Below are positions 25,666 to 34,489 of a DNA stretch of 64,000 nucleotides, piece after piece; within the stretch, counting starts at the first letter, position 1, and every line of letters begins with the position of its first letter. Made by a program: the position numbers and the translations under genes. Source of the DNA: CAVRXQ01 sp963849105 (GTDB taxonomy: Bacteria > Actinomycetota > Acidimicrobiia > Acidimicrobiales > Bog-793); NCBI GenBank assembly GCA_963849105.1, contig CAWKGD010000005.1, forward strand, positions 62,001-126,000, given 5' to 3'. Under the pieces are notes generated by a model. The model made no database searches, was not told where the DNA came from, and saw only the letters and a list, made by a program, of their open reading frames with translations.

Positions 25666-26322
25666 GTGGAACACGATGTCGACCGTCTGCCCCGACGCCG
25701 ACTGACGCAGGCCGAGTCGAAAGAGCGCACCCGCCGGCAGCTCCTCGCCGCCGCAGCAAGGGTCTTCGCCGAGAAGGGGCTCGCCGGGGCGTCGCTCGAG
25801 GAAATCGCGGAGCTGGCCGGCTATACGACCGGGGCGCTCTACTACCACTTCGCCAACAAAGAACAGCTCTTCTTGGAGCTGTTGCGGACGGGGTGGTCCC
25901 GCCAGATCGCCAATTGGGTCGACGCTGTTAGCAAAATCATCACCGAGGAAGCCGGCGACCCCTTCGCGGCGCTCTCTCGATTCGTCGTCGCCCGAGCGGC
26001 GCGAGAAGGCGAGCTCGAGCCCCTGCAAGGTGAGTTCTGGCTCTATGCCCTGCGCAACCCGGAGGCGATGGCGATCGTTGCCGAAAAACTGCGCGAACAA
26101 GTCGGTGGCCTCCTGCCGGTGATCACCTCCGTGATGCAACGAACGGGCAGCGCGCCCGGGCTCACTCCCGAAGAACTGACGACGGTTTGCCTGGCGCTGT
26201 TCCAAGGTCTCGTGCGCAGGCGTCGGATCGATCCGGACACCGTTTCCGAAGACCTCTTCGCCCGTGTTCTCCGGCGGCTCTTCGTGCCCAGCTCGGGATC
26301 GGTCGCGTCACCACTTGCTTGA
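25666..26322 (+). CDS. TetR family transcriptional regulator
   Basis: A 218-residue one-component regulator. The amino-terminal TetR helix-turn-helix spans about residues 20-65: RRQLLAAAARVFAEKGLAG, ASLEEIAELAGYTTGALYYHF and ANKEQLFLELL. The rest is an all-helical ligand and dimerisation domain with LQGEFWLYALRNPEAMAIVAEKL. The start is a GTG. It is divergent from the DUF3089 esterase, which is its most likely target, and convergent with the aldo/keto reductase, the two 3' ends overlapping by 15 bases. Confidence 0.92.
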   Translation: MEHDVDRLPRRRLTQAESKERTRRQLLAAAARVFAEKGLAGASLEEIAELAGYTTGALYYHFANKEQLFLELLRTGWSRQIANWVDAVSKIITEEAGDPFAALSRFVVARAAREGELEPLQGEFWLYALRNPEAMAIVAEKLREQVGGLLPVITSVMQRTGSAPGLTPEELTTVCLALFQGLVRRRRIDPDTVSEDLFARVLRRLFVPSSGSVASPLA

Positions 26323-27333
26323 TGCGGCCCAAATGTTGATGCTGCCATCGGTTGCGTAACGGTCGATGGCGGCGAGCTCGTCGTTCAAAAAGGATGTCTT
26401 CGCGAGCGCCGCAACGTTGGCGTCGAGCTGCGCCACGCTGCTCGCGCCGATGAGCGCCGAAGTCACCCGGCTGTCGCGAAGCACCCAGGCGATGGCCATC
26501 TGGGCAAGGCTCTGACCTCGGCCCCGCGCGATCTCGTTCAGGGCGCGGATCTTGGCGAGGTTCTCCTCCGACAGCATGTTCGGATCGAGAGAACCACGCC
26601 GCGCGGCGCGGGAATCATCGGGGACGCCGCCGAGGTAGCGGTCGGTGAGCATGCCCTGGGCGAGCGGGGAAAAGACGATGCAGCCCGTGCCGAGTTCCTC
26701 GAGGACATCGAGCAAACCGCCTTCGATCCATCGGTTGAGCATCGAGTACGAGGGCTGGTGGATGAGGAGAGGAACGCCAGATGCCCGGAGCAAAGCCGCT
26801 GCATCACGGGTGCGTTCCGGCGAGTAGGACGAGACCCCCGCGTAGAGCGCCTTTCCTTGGTGCACCGCCGTCGCGAGCGCAGACATCGTTTCTTCGAGAG
26901 GTGTCTCGGGGTCGAAGCGATGCGAGTAGAAGATGTCGACGTAGTCAAGTCCCATGCGCCGCAGGCTCTGATCGAGACTCGCCAAAAGGTATTTGCGTGA
27001 ACCCCACTCGCCGTACGGTCCGGGCCACATGTCATAACCCGCCTTCGTCGAGATGACCAACTCGTCGCGGTATGGAAGAAAGTCTTTGCGAAGAACGGTG
27101 CCGAACGACTCTTCGGCGGAGCCATACGGCGGCCCGTAGTTATTCGCGAGATCGATGTGCGTGATACCGAGGTCGAACGCCCGTCGCAGGATGTCCCGGC
27201 TCAATTCCAACGGACGCTCGCCGCCAAAGTTCTGCCACAAACCGAGCGAGACCTCGGGCAGTTTCAGCCCGCTACGCCCAGTCCTTCGAAACCGCATGCC
27301 TTGGTAGCGGTTGGAAGCTGCGAGGTAGGACAT
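26308..27333 (-). CDS. Aldo/keto reductase (YghZ / AKR14-like)
   Basis: A 341-residue NADPH-dependent aldehyde reductase on a TIM barrel. Catalytic tetrad residues appear in ITHIDLANNYGPPYGSAEESFG (Asp, Tyr), ISTKAGYDMWPG (Lys) and YVDIFYSHRFDPETP (His). The text MRFRRTGRSGLKLPEVSLGLWQNFG and the insertion GPYGEWGSRKYLLASLDQSLRRM match the YghZ branch, which reduces L-glyceraldehyde 3-phosphate and methylglyoxal in E. coli. The ATG at 27333 has AAGGAG about seven bases upstream. It is monocistronic as far as visible. Confidence 0.92.
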   Translation of the reverse strand: MSYLAASNRYQGMRFRRTGRSGLKLPEVSLGLWQNFGGERPLELSRDILRRAFDLGITHIDLANNYGPPYGSAEESFGTVLRKDFLPYRDELVISTKAGYDMWPGPYGEWGSRKYLLASLDQSLRRMGLDYVDIFYSHRFDPETPLEETMSALATAVHQGKALYAGVSSYSPERTRDAAALLRASGVPLLIHQPSYSMLNRWIEGGLLDVLEELGTGCIVFSPLAQGMLTDRYLGGVPDDSRAARRGSLDPNMLSEENLAKIRALNEIARGRGQSLAQMAIAWVLRDSRVTSALIGASSVAQLDANVAALAKTSFLNDELAAIDRYATDGSINIWAASSKW

Positions 27334-27504
27334 TCCTGGCTCCTTCGACTGGTCTCCGATCTTTATCCTTCCGTCAGCGCGCCACGGCGTGCACGTTCGT
27401 CGCTTTGCGTGCCCGCGCTCTCCTTGCTCCGGCGCGTTCTTCGCAAGCTCAAGATCGCGCCAGCTAGACGGCTCCCTCCGTGCGCCGATGGTCTCAAGCC
27501 AAAT

Positions 27505-28947
27505 TCAAACGCTCGACCAGATCGCCTCGGCCGCACGCCTTCGGCCCTCTTCGAATGCCGCCTCGTTCAACGAGATCATTGCCGACCGATCCTGTAACGC
27601 CGCTCGAATCGATGACAGGAAGGTCTGCACCGGAAACACCGCTGTCGCTTCTTGCAGGGCCCCGAGCGCAACGATGTTCTTCACGACCGTCGATCCGAGG
27701 TCCCGCGCGATCGTCGTGCACGGCACGCCGACGACGCGGACGCTCTCGGCGAGACCTTCTGGAATCGTGTCGATCACCGCAGTGTCAACGATGATCATGC
27801 CGCCGGGGCGGACCAACGCGCCGAACCTCGCCAGGCTCGGCGCGTTGAAGGCGACGAGAACGTGCGGACGCGGCGCGGAGGGCGAAAGCACCTCGCTCTC
27901 GGCGATGTGAACGTCCGCGTACGACGTCCCCCCGCGGGACTGCGGCCCGTAGCTCGGGATGTGCGTCGCATCGAATCCCTCGTTGATCGCGCAGTGCGTG
28001 AGGACCATCGCCGCCGTCTGGGCTCCGTCTCCCCCGGCGCCAGCGAACTTGAAGCTGATGTCCTCGCGATCGAGGTGACACGGAAAGCCGGCCGCGAACC
28101 GCGGTGGCGTCGCGATTGGCGCCCCGATCGCCTCGAGCAGCGGCTCCCCCGCGTACGACGGCGACGGAATCGCCGGGTACCCGGCCCTCTGCGATATGTC
28201 CTTTTTGATACCGAGCGGGAAGACCGGCTCCATTTCGTCTCGCACCCAGTTCTCCGCCTCTTCGGGCTCGAGACCCCAGTGGAGCGGGCATTCGGAGAGC
28301 ACCTCGATGAAGGCGAAGCCCGCGCCGTTCACCTGGAATTCGAGCGCCCTTTTGATGGTCCGCTTGGCGTGTGTTCGCCGCTTGTTGTCGTAGAGCGCGA
28401 CGCGCTCGACGAAGACGGGACCGTCGAGAGAAGCGATGAGCTCGGCCACCTTGAGCGGCTCGCCCGCGAAGCGCGTCCGCCCCATCGGCGTCGTCGTCGT
28501 CTTCTGTCCGAGCAATGACGTCGGAGCCATCTGGCCGCCAGTCATCCCGTAGATGGCGTTGTTGATGAAGACGACCGTGATCGGGATCCCCATCTGGGCA
28601 GTGCTCACGATCTCGGCCAGGCCGATCGATGCGAGGTCACCGTCGCCCTGATAACAGATCACGATCGAATCGGGGTTTGCCGTCTTGTGACCGATAGCGA
28701 CCGCAGGCGCCCGGCCGTGCGCAGCCTGGGTGTTGCCGACGTCGAAGTAGTAGTAGCTGAAGACCGCGCAGCCCACCGGCGAGACGAGGATCGTGCGGTC
28801 TTGGACGTCGAGCTCGTCGATCGCCTCAGCAAGGAATTTCTGCACGATCCCGTGCCCGCAACCCGGACAGTACGTCGTCGAGTGCGCGTTGACGCCTTGC
28901 GCCCGTTCGTGACGCTCGAACTGTCGGTAGAAGACCGAGGTCGGCAT
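27505..28947 (-). CDS. 2-oxoacid:ferredoxin oxidoreductase, fused beta (TPP) and gamma subunits
   Basis: A 480-residue fusion. Residues 1 to about 270 are the thiamine-diphosphate beta subunit: TTYCPGCGHGIVQK, HGRAPAVAIGHK, the TPP motif GDGDLASIGLAE...NN and YGMTGGQMAPTS. Residues about 290-480 are the gamma subunit: FAGAGGDGAQTAAMVL and PSYGPQSRGGTSYADVHIA. The pair with the upstream gene forms a complete oxidoreductase that decarboxylates a 2-oxoacid to acyl-CoA and reduces ferredoxin. The ATG at 28947 shares its A with the upstream stop (TGATG), and GGAAGGAG lies five bases before it. VorB-like partners suggest branched-chain 2-oxoacids. Confidence 0.88.
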   Translation of the reverse strand: MPTSVFYRQFERHERAQGVNAHSTTYCPGCGHGIVQKFLAEAIDELDVQDRTILVSPVGCAVFSYYYFDVGNTQAAHGRAPAVAIGHKTANPDSIVICYQGDGDLASIGLAEIVSTAQMGIPITVVFINNAIYGMTGGQMAPTSLLGQKTTTTPMGRTRFAGEPLKVAELIASLDGPVFVERVALYDNKRRTHAKRTIKRALEFQVNGAGFAFIEVLSECPLHWGLEPEEAENWVRDEMEPVFPLGIKKDISQRAGYPAIPSPSYAGEPLLEAIGAPIATPPRFAAGFPCHLDREDISFKFAGAGGDGAQTAAMVLTHCAINEGFDATHIPSYGPQSRGGTSYADVHIAESEVLSPSAPRPHVLVAFNAPSLARFGALVRPGGMIIVDTAVIDTIPEGLAESVRVVGVPCTTIARDLGSTVVKNIVALGALQEATAVFPVQTFLSSIRAALQDRSAMISLNEAAFEEGRRRAAEAIWSSV

Positions 28948-30347
28948 CAGCGCTCCTTCCCCAGCGAGATCACGTGCTCGACGATTTCCGCCTGCGAAGG
29001 GAGCACCCCTCCCATCCGCCGTACCGAGGTGATACGCGGAGGGGCGTGCACACCGGCATGGCTGAACGCGAGACGCATTTCGTCCTCCAGCTGACCGGCG
29101 CTCGCCTCGACGACGACAAGCTCTGCGATGCCGGGGGTCAATTCGGTGAGCGCGGCGATCGGGAACGGCCAAAGCGTGATCGGTCGGAACATTCCGACCC
29201 TGATGTCACGTTCGCGAAGATCGCGAATCGCGCCTTTCGCGAGCTGCGCGGGGGTGTTGCAGGCGACGATGACGATCTCCGCGTCGTCGCAGCGGTACAG
29301 GTCGGCGCGCTGTTCGTGCTCAGCGATCTGCGCGTACTTCTCGTTCAGTGACTCGTTGTGGGCTTCGAGATCCACCTCGTCGAGGTTGATCGACGAGATC
29401 AAATTGCCGCGGTGCGAACGGTCGCCGACAACCGCCCACTCGGGTACGCCAGGCACGACGAACTCGGAGGGGAGTCTTACCTTCCCGGTCATCTGGCCGA
29501 GGTAGCCGTCGCCGACGATCACGACGGGATTGCGGTACTTGAACGCGAGATCGAATGCGAGCATCGATAGGTCGAGCATCTCTTGGGGTGTCGCCGGCGC
29601 GAGAACGATCGCGTGGGTGTTGCCGTGGCCAAGGCCGCGGCAGGCGAGCTTGATGTCCGACTGCTCTGGTGCGATGTTCCCGAGCCCCGGCCCGCCGCGC
29701 ATGATGTCCACAAAGACCGCCGGGACCTCGGCTCCCACCATGTAGGAGATTCCCTCGAGCATCAGGCTGAACCCGGGCGAGCTCGTGAAGGTCATGCACC
29801 GGCGCCCGGCGCCCCCCGCCCCGTAGAGCATGTTCACGGTCGCGACCTCGCTCACCGCCTGGACGAAGACCCCGCCGAGATCGGGGAGGACCTTCGCCAT
29901 CAACTCGGCGCCTTCGGTCGACGGGGTGATCGGATAGCCGAAGACGTGACGGCATCCAGCGAGCAGCGCGCCGGCGGCGGCGGCGTACGTCCCTTTCACG
30001 ACGAGCGGCTCGCGCTCTGGAAGCGGCAACCACCGGTCGGGGATCGCCTCAGGGACCGGGACGTCGAAGGGGCGAGGGCCAAGGAGCTTCGCCGGATCGA
30101 CCGGGGCGAAGGCCGCCTCGTCGCCTTCTGGGCGCAACCCGTAGGGCTCCGGACACGCGTCGATGCACAGGTCGCATCCGTTGCAGTCCGTGAGGTCGAG
30201 AACGACCGGAGTCAGCCCGGTCAGCGGGTTGATCTCGGTGCCGAACGCGATGCAGTGCTTCGGACAGGACGCGATGCAGCGCCCACAGCCCTTGCAGTAT
30301 TCGGGCACAAGGAACGGCATCGCCCGCTCGACGACACGCGCGTTCAT
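28947..30347 (-). CDS. 2-oxoacid:ferredoxin oxidoreductase, fused ferredoxin (delta) and alpha subunits (VorB-like)
   Basis: A 466-residue fusion. Residues about 10-70 are a 2[4Fe-4S] ferredoxin with CKGCGRCIASCPKHC and CNGCDLCIDACPEP. Residues about 110-466 are the alpha (pyrimidine-binding) subunit: FGYPITPSTEGAELM, VFVQAVSEVATVNMLYGAG, TFTSSPGFSLMLEGISYMVG and MRGGPGLGNIAPEQSDIK, text closest in my memory to 2-ketoisovalerate oxidoreductase VorB. The start is taken as the ATG at 30347; a TTG directly before and an ATG at 30320 are alternatives. Translationally coupled to the beta-gamma fusion. Confidence 0.86.
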   Translation of the reverse strand: MNARVVERAMPFLVPEYCKGCGRCIASCPKHCIAFGTEINPLTGLTPVVLDLTDCNGCDLCIDACPEPYGLRPEGDEAAFAPVDPAKLLGPRPFDVPVPEAIPDRWLPLPEREPLVVKGTYAAAAGALLAGCRHVFGYPITPSTEGAELMAKVLPDLGGVFVQAVSEVATVNMLYGAGGAGRRCMTFTSSPGFSLMLEGISYMVGAEVPAVFVDIMRGGPGLGNIAPEQSDIKLACRGLGHGNTHAIVLAPATPQEMLDLSMLAFDLAFKYRNPVVIVGDGYLGQMTGKVRLPSEFVVPGVPEWAVVGDRSHRGNLISSINLDEVDLEAHNESLNEKYAQIAEHEQRADLYRCDDAEIVIVACNTPAQLAKGAIRDLRERDIRVGMFRPITLWPFPIAALTELTPGIAELVVVEASAGQLEDEMRLAFSHAGVHAPPRITSVRRMGGVLPSQAEIVEHVISLGKER

Positions 30348-30545
30348 CAAAGCGCCGACTTTCTCGAACTCGTCGAGCGAGGCGCACCCATCAGGTTCAT
30401 CGTCGGTCCGCTGACCTCGGCGGACTAGGTCCGATCGGCCGCCGCGTCTGGGACGAAAGACCTCAATCCGGTATCGAGCCGGCCCTGTGAGGTGGGATTC
30501 TCGGTTCGGACCGTGGACGGGCCGGCGGAAGGCAGGTCGGGTACG

Positions 30546-30960
30546 TCAGCCGTCGACGATGCGGGCCTTCAGCCGCTCGAACTCGTCCTCACTGATCACA
30601 CCGCGGTCTTTCAACGTGGCGAGCCGTTCGAGCTCGCTTGCTGCGCTGCCGTGGCCGACGACGCCATCGACGTACTGACGGAACGCTTTCTCTTGGGACG
30701 CTTGGTCCTGTTGCGCCTGCACCCGCATCTCGTCGCCGTACAGCACCAGATAGAGCAGGATCCCGAGCTGCCGGCAGGACGATCACGAAGAAGACCCAGA
30801 ACGCCTTCAACCATCCCTTCATGTCGTGACGGCGGAACAGGTCCGTGATGATGATGAAGATCAGCCAGAGCTCGAGGAGGAACAGAAAGAACCACAAGAT
30901 GTCGAGCACGACCTGCCCGGTGCCCCACGTCGTCGCGAATACCGGCTGCATCTCGTCCAT
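30546..30960 (-). pseudogene. Phospholipase D-nuclease-N/SHOCT-type membrane protein, frameshifted
   Basis: The first frame (ATG at 30960, AAAGGTG upstream) reads TGQVVLDILWFFLFLLELWLIF..., then a cytoplasmic RRHDMKGWLKAFWVFFVIVLP, the usual two-helix amino half. The rest, LGILLYLVLYGDEM...QKAFRQYVDGV and the SHOCT tail LERLATLKDRGVISEDEFERLKARIV, is in another frame ending at 30546. Joining them near 30766-30770 needs one base removed or two added, giving a normal protein of about 138 residues. It is either a sequencing or assembly error or a recent inactivation. SHOCT proteins of this shape are common in actinobacteria and of unknown function. Confidence 0.7.
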
Positions 30961-31130
30961 CGGTCGCACCTTTCTCTTGAGAGAGTCGTGGTCCGTTCAT
31001 TTCCGGTTCACGAATCGATCGGGCACTTACGCGCTCAGTGCGGTGATCATTCTCGCGACGGTGCCGACATTCGATCGCAGAACTCACAAGGCCCCACGAG
31101 GCTCAGCCGTCCCCAGGGCATAATCGCCTC

Positions 31131-32411
31131 GTGTCGCCACAGCATCACGCTTCGGACAGCTCTGACCAAGAGCGCCACGCGTGGACGCCGACCGGTGATG
31201 ACATCGTGGGCTCCTCGCGCCGAGAGCATGAGCGCGATGACGTGCCCGAGCGCCTGATAACGACCTTCCGGGCGCGCTTCGATCGTGACCCGATCGTCGT
31301 GCGCGCTCCGGGTCGGGTGAACCTCATCGGCGATCACACCGACTACAACGACGGTTTCGTCCTGCCTGCCGCCCTGCAATTCACGACCTGGGCCGCCGCC
31401 TCTGCTCGGGGCGACCGCTCGGTCACGATCGAATCGCTGACCCACCGTCGGTCGTCAACTTTTGAACTTGACGATCCGGCGCCACATCCCCGCCGCAACT
31501 GGAGCGATTACGTGCGCGGCGTCGCCATCGCGCTTCAACAACGCGGCGTCCCCCTCCTCGGGACGAATGTGGTGTTCGACAGCGACATCCCGGTCGGAGC
31601 CGGACTGAGTTCCTCGGCGGCCCTCGAAGTGTCCGCGGGACTTGCGCTCGAGGCCGTTGCCAAAGTCGACATCGACAAACAGCTCCTGGCTCGAGCCGGC
31701 GAATGGTCCGAGAACCACTTTGTCGGTGTGCGCACCGGGATCATGGATCAGTACACCTCCTGCTTCGGAGTCACCGGAGACGCGCTCTTGCTCGACTGTC
31801 GTTCTCGGCAATCGCGAAACGTTGCGCTTCCCCACAACGCGAGGTTCGTCGTCGCGAACACGATGCGGCGTCACGCCCACGCCGGAGGTGAGTACAACAC
31901 CCGACGAGAACAGTGTGAGGCCGCGGTCGCGTTCCTCGCCAAGGACGATCCGAAGTTGTCCTCGCTACGCGATGTCAGCCTTGAGACCTTGATGGCACGC
32001 TCGGGCTCGATGCCGCCGGTACTTTTCAAACGTGCCCACCACGTCGTCTCCGAAAATGCGCGCGTGCTGGCGGCGGTCTCTGCGCTCGAGGATGCTGATC
32101 TCGAGAGTGCAGGCGCGCTGATGAACCTCTCGCACGAGAGCCTGCGCGACGACTACGAGGTCTCAAGTGAAGAGCTCGATGTAATGGTGCAACTCGCGCG
32201 CTCTCTCGACGGCGTCCTCGGCTCCCGCATGACCGGCGGTGGATTCGGGGGGTGCACAATCTCGCTCGTCGACAAAGAACGAGCAGAGGCGGTTGTCGGG
32301 GAACTGACGCGTCGCTACGCGGAACGTATCGGCGTAACGCCGTCGGTGTTCATCATGGAACCGAGCGACGGCGCGACCGTGCTCTCTTCGGACGGGATCG
32401 AATCGCGATGA
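31131..32411 (+). CDS. galK: Galactokinase
   Basis: GHMP kinase that phosphorylates galactose to galactose 1-phosphate, the first Leloir step. Signatures: VRAPGRVNLIGDHTDYNDG, the ATP loop IPVGAGLSSSAALEVSAG and the carboxy motif GSRMTGGGFGGCTISLV. A catalytic Asp lies in VGVRTGIMDQYTS. The start is uncertain: the GTG at 31131 gives 426 residues, whereas a GTG at 31242 would give 389, closer to the family norm; neither has a strong Shine-Dalgarno. The stop overlaps the galE start (ATGA), so galK-galE-galT is one operon. Confidence 0.93.
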   Translation: MSPQHHASDSSDQERHAWTPTGDDIVGSSRREHERDDVPERLITTFRARFDRDPIVVRAPGRVNLIGDHTDYNDGFVLPAALQFTTWAAASARGDRSVTIESLTHRRSSTFELDDPAPHPRRNWSDYVRGVAIALQQRGVPLLGTNVVFDSDIPVGAGLSSSAALEVSAGLALEAVAKVDIDKQLLARAGEWSENHFVGVRTGIMDQYTSCFGVTGDALLLDCRSRQSRNVALPHNARFVVANTMRRHAHAGGEYNTRREQCEAAVAFLAKDDPKLSSLRDVSLETLMARSGSMPPVLFKRAHHVVSENARVLAAVSALEDADLESAGALMNLSHESLRDDYEVSSEELDVMVQLARSLDGVLGSRMTGGGFGGCTISLVDKERAEAVVGELTRRYAERIGVTPSVFIMEPSDGATVLSSDGIESR

Positions 32412-33388
32412 ACGTGCTCGTCGTCGGGGGCGCGGGGTACATAGGCAGCGCGACCTGCGCTGCGCTCATCGCGGCCGGTCACGCCGTCACCGTCCTCGAC
32501 GATCTCTCGACCGGCCACCGTCGAGCCGTTCCCGAACCCGCCAAACTCGTCGTCGGTTCGAGCGCGGACGTCGACATCCTTGAAACGCTGTTTTCATCGG
32601 GCCGCTTCGACGTTGTCATGGACTTCGCCGCGCTGATCGAGGCCGGTGAGTCGATGGTCGTGCCGGAGCGGTACTTCCGCAACAACGTCGCGAACGCGCT
32701 CTCGGTCGTGGAGGCAATGCTTCGCTACGACGTCGGACGCTTCGTCTTTTCGTCGAGTGCTGCGGTCTACGGTGCCCGCCGCGCCCCGATCAGCGAGGGC
32801 GCGCCACTCGCTCCATCGAATCCGTACGGGGAGTCAAAGCTCGCCTTCGAAAACATGTTGCGCTGGATCCACGAAGCGCACGGAATGCGCTTCGGCGCGC
32901 TCCGCTACTTCAACGCGGCGGGAGCGACCTCCCCCGACGTCGGCGAGGATCACCGACCCGAGTCGCACCTCATTCCTCTGGTGCTCCAGTGCGCGCTCGG
33001 GACGATCCCGGAGGTCGCGATCTACGGGACCGATTACGAGACTCCTGACGGGACGTGTATCCGCGACTACGTGCACGTGGCTGACCTCGCCGCGGCGCAC
33101 GTGCTCACCCTTCAGGCGCTCGACGAGCGCGAGACGATGACGTACAACCTCGGCAACGGCACGGGATTCTCGGTGCGCGAGGTCATCGAGACGGCCCAAA
33201 TCGTCACCGGAGCTCCGATCCCTGTCTCGGAGCAACCGCGACGACATGGCGACCCCGATGTCCTGGTCGCGAGCGCGCAGGCGATACGCGACGAACTCGG
33301 CTGGCAGCCGCGACACGTCGACCTCGAAACGATCGTCGACAGCGCTTGGCGTTGGCACGCCACTCACCCGCAGGGCTTCGAGAGCTGA
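32408..33388 (+). CDS. galE: UDP-glucose 4-epimerase
   Basis: A 326-residue short-chain dehydrogenase-type epimerase that interconverts UDP-galactose and UDP-glucose. It has the NAD motif VVGGAGYIGSATCAAL, DDLSTGHRRAVP, the catalytic Ser in FVFSSSAAVYGAR, the YxxxK in NPYGESKLAFE and the family segments RYFNAAGA and GTCIRDYVHVADLA. The ATG at 32408 overlaps the galK stop by four bases; the longer frame upstream lies inside galK. The galT start follows five bases after the galE stop. Confidence 0.95.
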   Translation: MNVLVVGGAGYIGSATCAALIAAGHAVTVLDDLSTGHRRAVPEPAKLVVGSSADVDILETLFSSGRFDVVMDFAALIEAGESMVVPERYFRNNVANALSVVEAMLRYDVGRFVFSSSAAVYGARRAPISEGAPLAPSNPYGESKLAFENMLRWIHEAHGMRFGALRYFNAAGATSPDVGEDHRPESHLIPLVLQCALGTIPEVAIYGTDYETPDGTCIRDYVHVADLAAAHVLTLQALDERETMTYNLGNGTGFSVREVIETAQIVTGAPIPVSEQPRRHGDPDVLVASAQAIRDELGWQPRHVDLETIVDSAWRWHATHPQGFES

Positions 33389-33392
33389 TCCC

Positions 33393-34439
33393 GTGAGCTT
33401 CCTTGAAAGTACCTCTCACCGCCGCCTCAACCCGCTCACCGGCGACTGGATCCTCGTCTCGCCTCACCGCGCCGACCGGCCGTGGCTGGGCCAGGTCGAA
33501 CGCCCCCGACACGAGGCGATCCCGTCGTACGACCCGGAGTGTTACCTCTGCCCCGGAAACGAACGCGCGGGCGGCGCGCGCAATCCCCAGTACCAAGGGA
33601 CGTTCGCGTTCGACAACGACTTCCCCGCCCTGTTGGCCGACGCGGCGGGCGATGCGGTCGATGTCGACGGTCTGTTCGTCGCGCGGCCCGAGGCGGGGGC
33701 ATGCCGGGTGTTGTGCTTCACGCCGGCGCACGATCGCGCGCTTTCACGACTCGGCACCGACGAGATCGTCGCCGTCATACGGGCGTGGCAGCGGGAATTT
33801 GCCGAGCTCGGCGGTCGCGAGCCGATCAACACCGTCCAGATCTTCGAAAACCGCGGAGAAATGATGGGGGCGAGCAATCCCCATCCGCACGGCCAGATCT
33901 GGGCGACCGCGTCCGTGCCAACCGAGCTCACGAAGGAAAACGTGACCTTCGAGCACGCGTCGAGTCTCGATGACTGCGTGCTCTGCCGATACATCGCACT
34001 CGAGATCGAGCGCGGGGCGCGGGTCGTGTTTGCGAACGACCACTTCGTCGTCGTCGTCCCCTTCTGGGCGATCTGGCCGTATGAAGTGCTCGTCGCGCCG
34101 GTCCGGCATTCGAGCGGCATCGACCTGCTCGGTGAGGAAGAGGTGCGCTCGCTCGCCGAAACGCTGAGCGGCGTCACCATCCGCTACGACAACGTCTTCG
34201 AAAGCCCGTTTCCCTATTCGATGGGGGTCCACCAGCGGCCGACCGACGGAGCGCGGCACGAGCGGTTCCACTTTCACTTCCACTTCTATCCGCCGCTTCT
34301 GCGTTCGGCAACCGTGCGGAAGTTCATGGTGGGTTTCGAACTGTTCGGTGAACCACAGCGCGACATCACGCCGGAGGCGGCTGCCGACCGACTTCGAAAT
34401 GTCGCAACGCGGCATTACCTCGACGAACACGCGCATTAA
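33393..34439 (+). CDS. galT: Galactose-1-phosphate uridylyltransferase
   Basis: A 348-residue HIT-superfamily transferase that exchanges UMP between UDP-glucose and galactose 1-phosphate. A zinc pair CYLCPGNERAGG starts the protein. The nucleophilic histidine motif is SNPHPHGQIWATASVP, and a second zinc-associated stretch is HFHFHFYPPLLRS. RRLNPLTGDWILVSPHRADRPW at the amino end is diagnostic. The GTG at 33393 is five bases past galE; upstream extension of the frame overlaps galE and is rejected. Confidence 0.95.
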   Translation: MSFLESTSHRRLNPLTGDWILVSPHRADRPWLGQVERPRHEAIPSYDPECYLCPGNERAGGARNPQYQGTFAFDNDFPALLADAAGDAVDVDGLFVARPEAGACRVLCFTPAHDRALSRLGTDEIVAVIRAWQREFAELGGREPINTVQIFENRGEMMGASNPHPHGQIWATASVPTELTKENVTFEHASSLDDCVLCRYIALEIERGARVVFANDHFVVVVPFWAIWPYEVLVAPVRHSSGIDLLGEEEVRSLAETLSGVTIRYDNVFESPFPYSMGVHQRPTDGARHERFHFHFHFYPPLLRSATVRKFMVGFELFGEPQRDITPEAAADRLRNVATRHYLDEHAH

Positions 34440-34489
34440 CCCGGCGCGCATCGTCAAATGACGCCTGGACAACGGGTTACCCTTCCGCG

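Noticed and set aside
34437..34479. TAACCCG...CGGGTTA as galT terminator
   Set aside because: Only seven base pairs with a 29-base loop; too weak to call.
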